In this document: positions 1 through 5,739 of the stretch, one piece after another | How the letters are laid out: every line of letters starts with the position of its first letter | Position numbering within the stretch: the first letter of the stretch is position 1 | DNA from: JAYFRE01 sp034926235 | GTDB taxonomy: Bacteria; Pseudomonadota; Alphaproteobacteria; Rhodospirillales; Magnetospirillaceae | Reading direction: 5' to 3' | Assembly: GCA_034926235.1 (NCBI GenBank) | Contig: JAYFRE010000047.1 | Span: 1 to 7,533 of the forward strand | Length of the DNA: 7,533 nt | Notes under the pieces: generated by a model | What the model was told of the DNA's origin: nothing | Databases searched by the model: none | What the model saw: the letters and a program-made list of their open reading frames with translations, nothing else | Program-made: the position numbers and the translations under genes

Positions 1-4
1 AAGA

Positions 5-39
5 CCGCCGGCCGGGATTCCGCGGAACCCGGCCGGCGG
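5..39 (-). terminator. GC-rich hairpin terminator of the split transketolase operon
   Basis: A perfect 12-bp inverted repeat (5-16 CCGCCGGCCGGG with 28-39) encloses an 11-base loop, starting 14 bases after the stop codon of the minus-strand transketolase subunit. On the minus strand the stem is followed by TCTT before the window ends, so the length of the U-tract cannot be judged. Position and strength fit an intrinsic terminator. Confidence 0.7.
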
Positions 40-52
40 CGTCGGACGTTGA

Positions 53-1051
53 TCAGATCCAATGCTTGATCGCAGCGACCATCGAAGCGGTGGAAAGCCC
101 GTAGCGGTCATGGAGCGTCGGCAAAGCACCGGCAGCCAGGAACGCGTCGGGCAAGGCGATCTGCCGGAATTCCGGCGCAATGCCCGCCCGCAGCAGCACC
201 GCGGCGACCGATTCGCCCAGACCGCCGATGCAGGAATGATTCTCGGCCACGACGACCAGCCTTCCGCTGCAATTGGCCTCGCGCAGGATCGTGCCTTCAT
301 CCAGCGGCTTGATCGTCGGCACATGCAGAACCGCGACATCGGCGCTGCCATCGGCCATTTCCTTGGCCACCTCCAACGCCCGCATGGTCATCAGGCCGGA
401 GGATATGATCAGAACGTCGCGCCCGTCGCGCAGCAGCTTGGCCTTGCCGAGTTCGAACTTATAGCCGTACTCGTCCAGGACCAGCGGCACCTGGCCGCGC
501 AGAAGCCGCATATAAACCGGCCCGTTATGGGCGGCGATCGCCGGCACCGCCTGCTCGATCTCCAGCGCATCGCACGGATCGACAATCGTCAGTCCGGGGA
601 TGCCGCGCATGATGGCGATATCCTCGGTCGCCTGATGGCTGGGACCATATCCGGTCGTCAATCCGGGCAAGGCGCAGGCGATCTTGACGTTCAGATGCTC
701 CTCGGCGATCACCTGATGGATGAAATCATAGGCGCGGCGCGAAGCGAAGGCCGCATAGGTGGTGGCGAAGGGGGTGAAGCCCTCCTTGGCCATGCCGCCT
801 GCCGCCCCCATCAGCAATTGCTCGGCCATGCCCATCTGGAAGAACCGTTCCGGGAAGGCCTGAGCGAAGATGTGCAGGTCCGTATATTTGGACAAATCGG
901 CGGTCATGCCGACGATGTCCGGACGATGACGCGCCAGTTCTGCCAGCGCATGGCCGAACGGCGCGGCTTTGGTCCGTTGCCCCTCGTCAGCGATCGAAGC
1001 GATCATGGCCGAGGTGGTCAGGCGGGATTTCTTTTCCTTGGCTGTGCTCAT
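53..1051 (-). CDS. Split transketolase, C-terminal subunit (pyrimidine-binding and C-terminal domains)
   Basis: This 332-aa protein is the second half of a transketolase made as two chains. It would pair with the product of the preceding gene to form a TPP enzyme that moves two-carbon ketol units between sugar phosphates in the cytoplasm. Visible signatures are the start of the Pyr domain with ADLSKYTDLHIF (51-62), MGMAEQ with the catalytic Glu77, PFATTYAAF (94-102), GYGPSHQATEDIA (134-146) and VYMRLLRG (179-186). The C-terminal domain follows from about 205. The start is placed at 1051 because ATG overlaps the upstream stop as ATGA and GGGAGG (1058-1063) lies 6 bases ahead; the longer open frame to 1300 only shadows the neighbour. 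DXP synthase and E1 beta subunits share this fold but fit less well. The sugar substrate is unknown: split enzymes act in the pentose phosphate pathway or in dedicated catabolic routes such as apulose 4-phosphate cleavage. Confidence 0.93.
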   Translation of the reverse strand: MSTAKEKKSRLTTSAMIASIADEGQRTKAAPFGHALAELARHRPDIVGMTADLSKYTDLHIFAQAFPERFFQMGMAEQLLMGAAGGMAKEGFTPFATTYAAFASRRAYDFIHQVIAEEHLNVKIACALPGLTTGYGPSHQATEDIAIMRGIPGLTIVDPCDALEIEQAVPAIAAHNGPVYMRLLRGQVPLVLDEYGYKFELGKAKLLRDGRDVLIISSGLMTMRALEVAKEMADGSADVAVLHVPTIKPLDEGTILREANCSGRLVVVAENHSCIGGLGESVAAVLLRAGIAPEFRQIALPDAFLAAGALPTLHDRYGLSTASMVAAIKHWI

Positions 1052-1923
1052 TTCCGACCTCCCGTCGCCTGCGCCGCATCCAGGATGGCGATGGCCTGCT
1101 GCCATTCCGGCAGATCGACCCGGATGAAATGGTTTTTCTCCCGCTGTTCCAGGAACGGCACGCCCTTGCCCATCAGCGTGTCGAACAGGATCACGCGGGG
1201 ACACGCTGCAGGATGGTTGCGGGCGGCATCGAACGCGGCCAGCACGGCTTCCATGTCGTTGCCATCGACGCGCTGGACATACCAGCCAAAGGACGCCCAT
1301 TTGTCCTGAAGCGGCTCGAATCCCATGATCTTCGGCGATGCGCCGTCAGCCTGCTGTTTATTGACATCGACCAAGGCAATCAGGTTCGACAGACCGTGAT
1401 GCGCGGCGGACATCGCCGCTTCCCAGGTCGAGCCTTCGTCCAACTCGCCATCCGACATCGAATTATAGACGAAAGCCGGATTCTTCTTCAGGCGCAGGCC
1501 AAGCGCCATGCCGACGGCGATCACCAATCCCTGGCCCAACGATCCGCCCGAGATTTCCATACCCGGCGTGTAGCTCGCCATACCGGACATCGGCAGGCGG
1601 CTATCATCGCCGCCATAGGTTTCAAGCTCGTCCTCCGGGATGATGCCGGCTTCGATCAAAGCCGCGTAATAGGCGATGCCGTAATGACCGTGGGACAAAA
1701 GGAATCGGTCCCGCCCCCCCCATTCGGGATCGTCGGGGCGAAAATTCAGCGCATGACAGAAAGCCACTGCCAGGACATCGGCGATGCCGAGCGCCTGACC
1801 GATATAACCCTGCCCCTGCACCTCGCCCATGCGCAAGGCGTAACGGCGGATATTGTTGGATCGTCTTATCAGCTCTGGAATAAGATTATCGGAATTCCCA
1901 GGTGAATCGGATAGTGAATTCAT
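1048..1923 (-). CDS. Split transketolase, N-terminal subunit (TPP diphosphate-binding domain)
   Basis: This 291-aa protein is the PP-domain half of the split transketolase; it binds the diphosphate of thiamine diphosphate and Mg. Visible motifs are LSHGHYGIAYYAAL (76-89), GGSLGQGLVIAVGMALG (126-142), the TPP motif SDGELDEGSTWEAA (157-170) ending in VDVNKQQADG (185-194), and GKGVPF (252-257). The first Gly of the usual GDG is Ser157, which I believe is tolerated in split transketolases. The open frame reaches 1965, but the ATG at 1923 is chosen because AGGAG (1931-1935 on the minus strand) lies 7 bases upstream. It is the first gene of a two-gene operon overlapping the C-terminal subunit by 4 bases, which suits 1:1 assembly. 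A LysR gene diverges from it across about 186 bases containing palindromes, so induction by a substrate-sensing LysR protein is likely. Confidence 0.93.
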   Translation of the reverse strand: MNSLSDSPGNSDNLIPELIRRSNNIRRYALRMGEVQGQGYIGQALGIADVLAVAFCHALNFRPDDPEWGGRDRFLLSHGHYGIAYYAALIEAGIIPEDELETYGGDDSRLPMSGMASYTPGMEISGGSLGQGLVIAVGMALGLRLKKNPAFVYNSMSDGELDEGSTWEAAMSAAHHGLSNLIALVDVNKQQADGASPKIMGFEPLQDKWASFGWYVQRVDGNDMEAVLAAFDAARNHPAACPRVILFDTLMGKGVPFLEQREKNHFIRVDLPEWQQAIAILDAAQATGGRK

Positions 1924-1939
1924 TTTCACACTCCTGATT

Positions 1940-1946
1940 TTATATA
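1940..1946 (-). promoter_or_regulatory. Candidate -10 element of the transketolase operon
   Basis: The minus strand reads TATATAA here, 16 bases before the start codon and just upstream of the AGGAG ribosome site. No good -35 hexamer lies 16-18 bases further upstream (AATCAT is the best). That position is instead occupied by the palindrome at 1957-1983, the arrangement expected of an activator-dependent promoter. The transcription start is not known. Confidence 0.45.
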
Positions 1947-1956
1947 AATGTTTTGT

Positions 1957-1983
1957 TAAATACATGATTAATTCATGTATTTA
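1957..1983. promoter_or_regulatory. Palindromic operator I, likely LysR-type binding site
   Basis: Two perfect 11-base arms (1957-1967 TAAATACATGA and 1973-1983) flank the centre TTAAT. The palindrome sits where the -35 region of the transketolase promoter should be. It also overlaps a possible lysR promoter on the plus strand (TTGTTA at 1953, 17 bases, TGTATT at 1976). LysR-family proteins bind interrupted dyads and usually control a divergent operon plus their own gene. The half-site TACATGAATT recurs at 2080-2089. Confidence 0.6.
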
Positions 1984-1996
1984 TTTTGATGATTTA

Positions 1997-2013
1997 GTTT
2001 TTCGTAGAAAAAC
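1997..2013. repeat. Short inverted repeat GTTTTTC-GTA-GAAAAAC
   Basis: A perfect 7-bp dyad with a 3-base centre lies between the two TACATGA palindromes in the tkt-lysR intergenic region. It could bind a protein or form a small hairpin in the lysR leader. It is unrelated in sequence to the TACATGA sites. Confidence 0.35.
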
Positions 2014-2079
2014 ATTCTTCACATGCCTGAAAAATATGCCCGCCTGGACAGACGCCCTCAAACGAATAAAACTGGGCGA

Positions 2080-2100
2080 TACATGAATTGATTTCATGGA
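2080..2100. promoter_or_regulatory. Palindromic operator II before the lysR start
   Basis: TACATGA (2080-2086) and TCATGGA (2094-2100) form an imperfect dyad with one mismatch and a 7-base centre. The first ten bases, TACATGAATT, match the minus-strand reading of the palindrome at 1957-1983. The site ends 9 bases before the lysR ATG and includes the GGAA that may serve as its ribosome site, so bound protein would block lysR expression. This suggests negative autoregulation. The two site centres lie 120 bp apart. Confidence 0.5.
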
Positions 2101-2109
2101 AATATTGCG

Positions 2110-3006
2110 ATGCAACGAATTCCATCTCTTAAAGCTATCCAAGCCTTTGAATCCGCGGCACGCCTCGGGTCTTTCGCCGCCGCTGCCGAAGAATTGCTGG
2201 TCAGCCCGTCGGCCATCAGTCACCAGATCCGGCTGCTTGAACGAGAGATCGGAATCAGCTTGTTCCACCGGGTGCACCGTTCCGTTCTGCTGACCGATGT
2301 CGGACGGCGTTACGCCGAACAGATCGCCGAGGCTTTCGGCGGTATCGAGGCCGCGACCCGCAGCATCGAACGGCGCGGGAAAAGCGACATCCTCACCATC
2401 CATTCGGTCCCCAGCCTGGCGTCGCAATGGCTTATGCCGCGCCTGTCGCGCTTCAGCGCGTCACAGCCCGATATCGACATCCGCCTGAACGCGTCGGTTC
2501 CGATGGTCGATCTGGCGGCCGGCGGGGCTGATTTCGACATCCATTACGGCATGGCGTTCCCGGCGTCGGGCGTCGAGGCGATGCCATTCCCGGAAGAAAC
2601 CATCGTCGCCTGCTGCGCGCCGTCCTTGAGAGATGGCGCAAACCCGATCCGTGAGCCTGGCGATCTGCGCTTTCACACGCTGATTCATTCCGAGGTCAAC
2701 CTCGTCTCGTGGAGGGATTGGTTCCGTTTCGCCGGTGTCGAGGGGGTCGATCTGAAACGGGGACCGCGCTTCGACCGCTCCTTCATGGCGATCAGCGCCG
2801 CGATGGATGGCGTCGGCGTGGCGCTCGAAAGCCGCCTTTTGATTCAGAAGGAACTGGAAACCGGACGTCTGGTCACGCCTTTCGCGCTGGACGGCCCGCG
2901 CCTGGTCTGCCACCGGCTGCTCTTCCTGCGCTCGAAAGCACAGATTCCCAAGATCAAGGCGTTCCGCGATTGGCTGTTCGCCGAACTGAACGCCTCGAAC
3001 CCCTGA
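2110..3006 (+). CDS. LysR-family transcriptional regulator (GcvA-like), divergent from tkt
   Basis: This 298-aa protein has the usual LysR length and layout. The N-terminal winged helix-turn-helix covers roughly residues 6-65, with the recognition segment SFAAAAEELLVSPSAISHQI (21-40) followed by LLEREIGISLFHR. A linker helix and a periplasmic-binding-protein-like effector domain (about 92-295) follow. The opening IPSLKAIQAFESAARLGSFA is typical of the GcvA-like branch. It is transcribed away from the split transketolase operon and very likely regulates it in response to a sugar or sugar phosphate; this assignment rests on gene order and shared operators. The ribosome site is weak (GGAA at 2098-2101) and lies inside operator II, so low, self-limited expression is plausible. 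No clear terminator follows the stop. The 155 bases to the integrase start hold no recognisable gene. Confidence 0.92.
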   Translation: MQRIPSLKAIQAFESAARLGSFAAAAEELLVSPSAISHQIRLLEREIGISLFHRVHRSVLLTDVGRRYAEQIAEAFGGIEAATRSIERRGKSDILTIHSVPSLASQWLMPRLSRFSASQPDIDIRLNASVPMVDLAAGGADFDIHYGMAFPASGVEAMPFPEETIVACCAPSLRDGANPIREPGDLRFHTLIHSEVNLVSWRDWFRFAGVEGVDLKRGPRFDRSFMAISAAMDGVGVALESRLLIQKELETGRLVTPFALDGPRLVCHRLLFLRSKAQIPKIKAFRDWLFAELNASNP

Positions 3007-3161
3007 CCGGACGAGATTGACGCCTAATCTGGCCGATCCAGTGAACCGCTGCACCATCAACGAAATAGGTCGCGCAATCAAACATCGCCGTCAGAACAAA
3101 CTCCTAACTGCGCCGCGTCCTCAATCGATAGAATAACCGTTCAATCCGGAGGTGCGCTTCA

Positions 3162-3283
3162 ATGACCCCCGCACTGCCGAAAGCAAACATCTCAAAACGA
3201 GTATGGACCACGCCCGGCGGCATAAAAAATCTGCTTGGCTGCTGACATATTTGGATCACAATGGGAAACGCCGCCGCCGCCAA
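3162..3283 (+). pseudogene. N-terminal remnant of the tyrosine integrase, frameshifted
   Basis: An ATG at 3162 with a strong GGAGG 9 bases upstream (3148-3152) opens MTPALPKANISKRVWTTPGG, an N-terminus typical of alphaproteobacterial phage and ICE integrases. This frame stops at TGA 3243-3245. Moving one frame at the A6 run (3224-3229) restores the expected continuation KKSAWLLTYLDHNGKRR, the arm-type DNA-binding domain. Seven A residues instead of six would make both parts continuous. The domain then runs directly into the catalytic-domain frame in the GCC-rich stretch around 3266-3282. So the true start of the ancestral gene survives, but the reading frame is broken and the middle is missing. 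The evidence is family resemblance seen by eye, without alignment. Confidence 0.72.
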
Positions 3284-3959
3284 ACGCTATCACGCCGACG
3301 AGGCGGACACTATCACCATCCCGCCCAAGGATCAGTTGCGCACACTGTTCAAGGCCGCGGCTGAACAAGACGACAAGGGCCGGTCGCTGGCCATGGTTCA
3401 CGTCACGGCGTTCGGCGGTTTGCGCGCCTCAGAAGTGCGCGGTTTGCGGCGCAAGGATTTGCGCCTGGCGCAGGGCGAAATCACCGTGCGCCAGCGCGCC
3501 GACCAATGGAACGTGATCGGCCCGACCAAGACCGAGAACAGCCGCCGCACCGTGCCGATCCCGCCCGCGACCGTGGCGGCGCTGAAAGTGTGGCTGCTGG
3601 CCGCGCCGCCGTCGCCCGACAATCTGGTGTTCCCGAACGGGGCCGGAAAGGTCGAAAGCTACACGAATATTTATCATCGCCTGTGGACGCCGCTGATGCA
3701 GGCCGCCGGATTGGCCGATGTCATCCCCGGCGACGGCGACGGCCAGCCGGACACCGTCCGTCCCTGGTTCGCCCTGCACACCCTGCGCCACGTCGCCGTG
3801 AGTTTGTGGATCGAACAGGACGTGAAGGCGAAGCAAATCCAGCAATGGGCCGGCCACGCCTCGATCAAATTCACCCTCGACCGCTACGGCCACCTATGGC
3901 CCAACCAAACCGCCGGCCGCGCCATCGCCCAAGCGGCGGAAAAAAGCCTACTGGGATAA
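3261..3959 (+). CDS. Tyrosine recombinase/integrase, catalytic domain only (truncated)
   Basis: This 232-aa open frame encodes a phage-type tyrosine recombinase catalytic domain. All expected active-site residues are visible: Arg55 in FGGLRASEVRGL, Lys90 in the PTKTENSRRTVPIP beta hairpin, HTLRH with His173 and Arg176, His199 in WAGHAS, and the nucleophile Tyr209 in TLDRYGHLW. Full integrases of this group are usually around 380-420 aa; here the core-binding domain is absent and the arm-binding domain survives only as an out-of-frame fragment upstream. The ATG at 3261 has no convincing ribosome site and may be fortuitous, so this is probably a pseudogene even though the frame is open. If made, it would be a free catalytic domain unlikely to recombine efficiently. 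It is followed 16 bases later by a small gene with a good SD. The original target may have been the tRNA-Lys at 6759-6834. Confidence 0.82.
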   Translation: MGNAAAAKRYHADEADTITIPPKDQLRTLFKAAAEQDDKGRSLAMVHVTAFGGLRASEVRGLRRKDLRLAQGEITVRQRADQWNVIGPTKTENSRRTVPIPPATVAALKVWLLAAPPSPDNLVFPNGAGKVESYTNIYHRLWTPLMQAAGLADVIPGDGDGQPDTVRPWFALHTLRHVAVSLWIEQDVKAKQIQQWAGHASIKFTLDRYGHLWPNQTAGRAIAQAAEKSLLG

Positions 3960-3975
3960 ACAGGAGAACAAAGTT

Positions 3976-4245
3976 ATGATATTTAGTAAAAACAAGACAA
4001 TAGAAAGCGATAAAAATCAGATGATAGAAAGCGATAAAAACAAGAGAATAGAAAGCAAAGATTTTGTCGTATGGATAAAACCGTCTTGCGTATATGCTAT
4101 TCTTCCAAATAAAACACCAAATGGCGTCCCTCTTCCGGCAGGAAGTTTCTCAGGAGGATCCTTTATTGCTTTAAAAAGTGGAACAAATATCTATATTCCA
4201 CACCTTTCTACCGATGCAATAGCAGAGCTTATCGGCTGGAAATAA
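3976..4245 (+). CDS. Small unknown protein with an N-terminal 8-residue repeat
   Basis: This 89-aa protein has no family I can name. Its start is supported by AGGAG (3962-3966) 9 bases upstream, only 16 bases after the integrase stop, so the two may have shared a transcript. Residues 5-28 are three 8-residue repeats, KNKTIESD, KNQMIESD and KNKRIESK, charged and probably helical or disordered. The rest (about 30-89) looks like a compact domain rich in beta strand, with FVVWIKPSCVYAIL and a hydrophobic tail ending AELIGWK. No signal peptide or membrane segment is seen. Base composition is clearly AT-richer than the integrase and LysR genes, which suggests separate acquisition. The length, SD and protein-like composition support a real gene; the function is unknown. 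Confidence 0.65.
   Translation: MIFSKNKTIESDKNQMIESDKNKRIESKDFVVWIKPSCVYAILPNKTPNGVPLPAGSFSGGSFIALKSGTNIYIPHLSTDAIAELIGWK
3988..4059 (+). repeat. Three tandem 24-bp repeats inside the 89-aa gene
   Basis: Units lie at 3988-4011, 4012-4035 and 4036-4059. Each begins AAAAA and carries the core ATAGAAAGC. Because 24 is a multiple of three, each unit adds eight residues in frame. Units 1 and 3 share AAAAACAAGA; unit 2 differs mainly in TCAGATG. The pattern suggests recent slippage or a variable-number repeat. Confidence 0.85.
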
Positions 4246-4320
4246 TTTACCTGCCGGAATGGCTCCGACATCGTGGTTCCCACTCAAACGGCGGGGAGAA
4301 CCTGTTGAAATGAGGGGAGC

Positions 4321-4412
4321 TATCCAAGGACGGTGAAGCAGCGAGGCAGAGGAGATTGCGAGCGCGGGATGTTCCGTCATACCATCTTGGATGGAATTTT
4401 ATCCAAGGGGGG
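4321..4412 (+). promoter_or_regulatory. Candidate RNA switch in the lipoprotein leader
   Basis: CTTGGAT (4386-4392) can pair with ATCCAAG at 4401-4407, which runs into the G-rich ribosome site (GGGGGG, 4407-4412), or with an identical ATCCAAG at 4322-4328. The two pairings exclude each other: one would partly mask the ribosome site, the other would free it. The rest of the 4246-4417 gap shows no gene or promoter I can support. The layout is visible; any regulatory role is inference. Confidence 0.35.
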
Positions 4413-4417
4413 CGTCC

Positions 4418-5092
4418 ATGTGGAAGAAAGTCTGCGCCATTATCGCACTATCATTATTCCTGTCGAACTGTTCACCGCCCGTAAGATCGACCGTCACGTC
4501 TTTTCACAAAATAAACCCCGAAGAAATAACCGGAAAAAAGATATCCATCCTTCCTGAAAACATAAAAAATGACGAAACAATCGAATTCTCATTCTACCAT
4601 GATATTCTTGCAAAGAAATTTTCCGAAAAAGGATTGGTCGTTATCAGGAACCCGCAAAATGTCGATTGGATCGCTTTCGTCGATTACAAAATAAATAGTG
4701 GAGAATATATCTCAAGGAATGTATCAATTCCTCAAACTGAACAAGTGGGCGGCGGGCTGACTTATCATTCTGGGACCGTGTATAGCGGCGGAAGTTCCGC
4801 ACGATATTCAGGAACGAGTTATTCCCCTCCCGTTTACGCCACAACCGGATATCAAAACATCACTATAAATGAAACAGTTTACACAAGAAATATTTCTATA
4901 ATTATTTATGATAAAGAGGCGCTATCTAAAAAAGATTTGGTTGCCCTCTATGAAGGACACATCACATCGAAAGGATATTGCGCCTCGTTGGCAGGCGTAT
5001 TCGCAGCAATGAGCGATGCACTCTTCCAGGAATGGCCGGGGCCATCGGGCGGGTCCAGAACTATTGAAGTACAATGGGACGGAAAATGTTGA
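4418..5092 (+). CDS. Predicted outer-membrane lipoprotein of unknown function
   Basis: This 224-aa protein begins with a lipoprotein signal peptide: MWKK, a hydrophobic stretch CAIIALSLFL, then the lipobox LSNC with Cys18. Ser at +2 favours the outer membrane. The start at 4418 is preferred over the in-frame ATG at 4391 because it puts the signal peptide at the N-terminus and follows a G-rich SD. Residues about 41-95 resemble the fold used by small envelope lipoproteins (KISILPEN, a helix LAKKFSEKGL, then DWIAFVDYKI), reminiscent of DUF4136-like proteins but not certain. Residues 111-145 are rich in Gly, Ser and Tyr and look like an exposed flexible loop. A second beta section (147-165) and a Cys188/Cys224 pair, which could form a disulfide, follow. 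The gene is AT-rich next to its flanks and sits alone, suggesting imported cargo that alters the cell surface. Confidence 0.8.
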   Translation: MWKKVCAIIALSLFLSNCSPPVRSTVTSFHKINPEEITGKKISILPENIKNDETIEFSFYHDILAKKFSEKGLVVIRNPQNVDWIAFVDYKINSGEYISRNVSIPQTEQVGGGLTYHSGTVYSGGSSARYSGTSYSPPVYATTGYQNITINETVYTRNISIIIYDKEALSKKDLVALYEGHITSKGYCASLAGVFAAMSDALFQEWPGPSGGSRTIEVQWDGKC

Positions 5093-5115
5093 TGAGCCGT
5101 CAGCGTGAGTCGCGC

Positions 5116-5538
5116 TTAACGCTGCAGGTCTTCGAGTTGAACGGGTATCCTGCGGCTTTCAGGCCGGGCATACGGGAAACCCCTTTGAAGCTCTTTCCAA
5201 AGAACTGGTCCGTACTCGGACAAGGCCGGATCGAATGAACATCGCAACGTCCAGAACCAAACAGAGGCGGCGTTGGCGCTAAGCGGATCATTACCCTTTC
5301 TAAAATGCATCACCAAATCATAATGCATCTTAATTAAATCCGGCATTATTCTAACTGATTCTTTATTTGAAAGCGCAACTTCTAATATATTGTATAAGTT
5401 AACTCAACCTTCACTTTCAATTTTCAGCGCATGCGCCAACTCTGCCATAATATTGGGTGTCAATGATTTGAACGACTCTATGAACCCCTTGGTTTGTCTG
5501 ATGGCTTCTTCTATATCATTAGAATTTTCATCGTTCAC
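5116..5538 (-). pseudogene. AT-rich antisense gene interrupted by an in-frame TGA
   Basis: On the minus strand a single frame encodes two protein-like stretches separated by one TGA (5404-5406). The first, from GTG 5538 (the frame is open back to 5634, with an ATG at 5577), is 44 residues containing NDIEEAIRQTKGFIESFKSL and ending ALKIESEG. The second continues after the TGA as NLYNILEVALSNKESV, has possible ATGs at 5346 and 5328, contains ASVWFWTLRC and VLWKELQRGF, and ends at TAA 5116. No good ribosome site precedes any candidate start. Both halves are helical and AT-rich, and they share a frame, so a single ancestral gene of about 140 codons with a nonsense mutation is the simplest reading. 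Two separate small genes remain possible. I do not recognise the family. The stretch 5093-5115 holds only a weak hairpin (5101-5124). Confidence 0.45.
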
Positions 5539-5702
5539 TTTTCGGGGACTTAACAATCTTGAGCACACGCCGCGCATGGCGGCTTTTCTATGCCCATGTT
5601 CCGGGGGCGCGGCGCGTATGTCCAGGGCTTCGGCCTAAAGGCGGCGCGGCTCGACTGTTGACGAGTTCTTAACCCCCAGAGCGCCAGCGTCTTAAGAAGC
5701 GC

Positions 5703-5737
5703 CGATGCTCCGGCCACGATTGTCAACAGGAGCATCG
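5703..5737 (+). promoter_or_regulatory. Hairpin sequestering the ribosome site of the 67-aa gene
   Basis: CGATGCTCC (5703-5711) and GGAGCATCG (5729-5737) are perfect 9-base complements around a 17-base loop. The right arm contains most of the AGGAG ribosome site (5728-5732), 7 bases before the ATG at 5740. A transcript starting upstream would hide this site. The left arm is a near-perfect anti-SD, suggesting control by temperature, a protein or a small RNA. A TTGACG at 5658-5663 could be a -35 box, but no convincing -10 is seen. Confidence 0.5.
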
Positions 5738-5739
5738 CC

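Noticed and set aside
1052..1300. N-terminal extension of the C-terminal transketolase subunit
   Set aside because: The open frame continues upstream, but it overlaps the conserved end of the N-terminal subunit gene. The ATG at 1051 has a GGGAGG site and the ATGA coupling.
62..1309. Long plus-strand open frame opposite the transketolase genes
   Set aside because: It is His-, Gln- and Arg-rich with no family resemblance: a GC-rich antisense shadow of two clearly real genes. The same applies to 1129-1905.
2461..3081. Minus-strand open frame opposite lysR
   Set aside because: A shadow of the LysR gene with no ribosome site and no recognisable domain.
3429..3979. Other open frames overlapping the integrase on both strands
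   Set aside because: The intact set of catalytic residues shows which frame is real; the others are Arg/Pro/Ala-rich shadows.
3988..4059. CRISPR-like array
   Set aside because: The 24-bp units are contiguous without spacers and in frame with a protein; no other spaced repeat exists in the window.
4246..4417. Insertion sequence remnant between the 89-aa gene and the lipoprotein
   Set aside because: The composition shift suggested one, but I find no terminal inverted repeats, target duplication or transposase-like translation.
5303..5329. AATGCATC occurring twice (5303 and 5322) as a regulatory repeat
   Set aside because: Both copies lie inside the antisense gene and encode the two similar Met-His pairs; there is no reason to invoke regulation.
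5404..5406. TGA in the antisense gene as a selenocysteine codon
   Set aside because: The bases just downstream are AT-rich and form no stable stem of the bacterial SECIS type. The second half has no redox motif around the site. A nonsense mutation is simpler.
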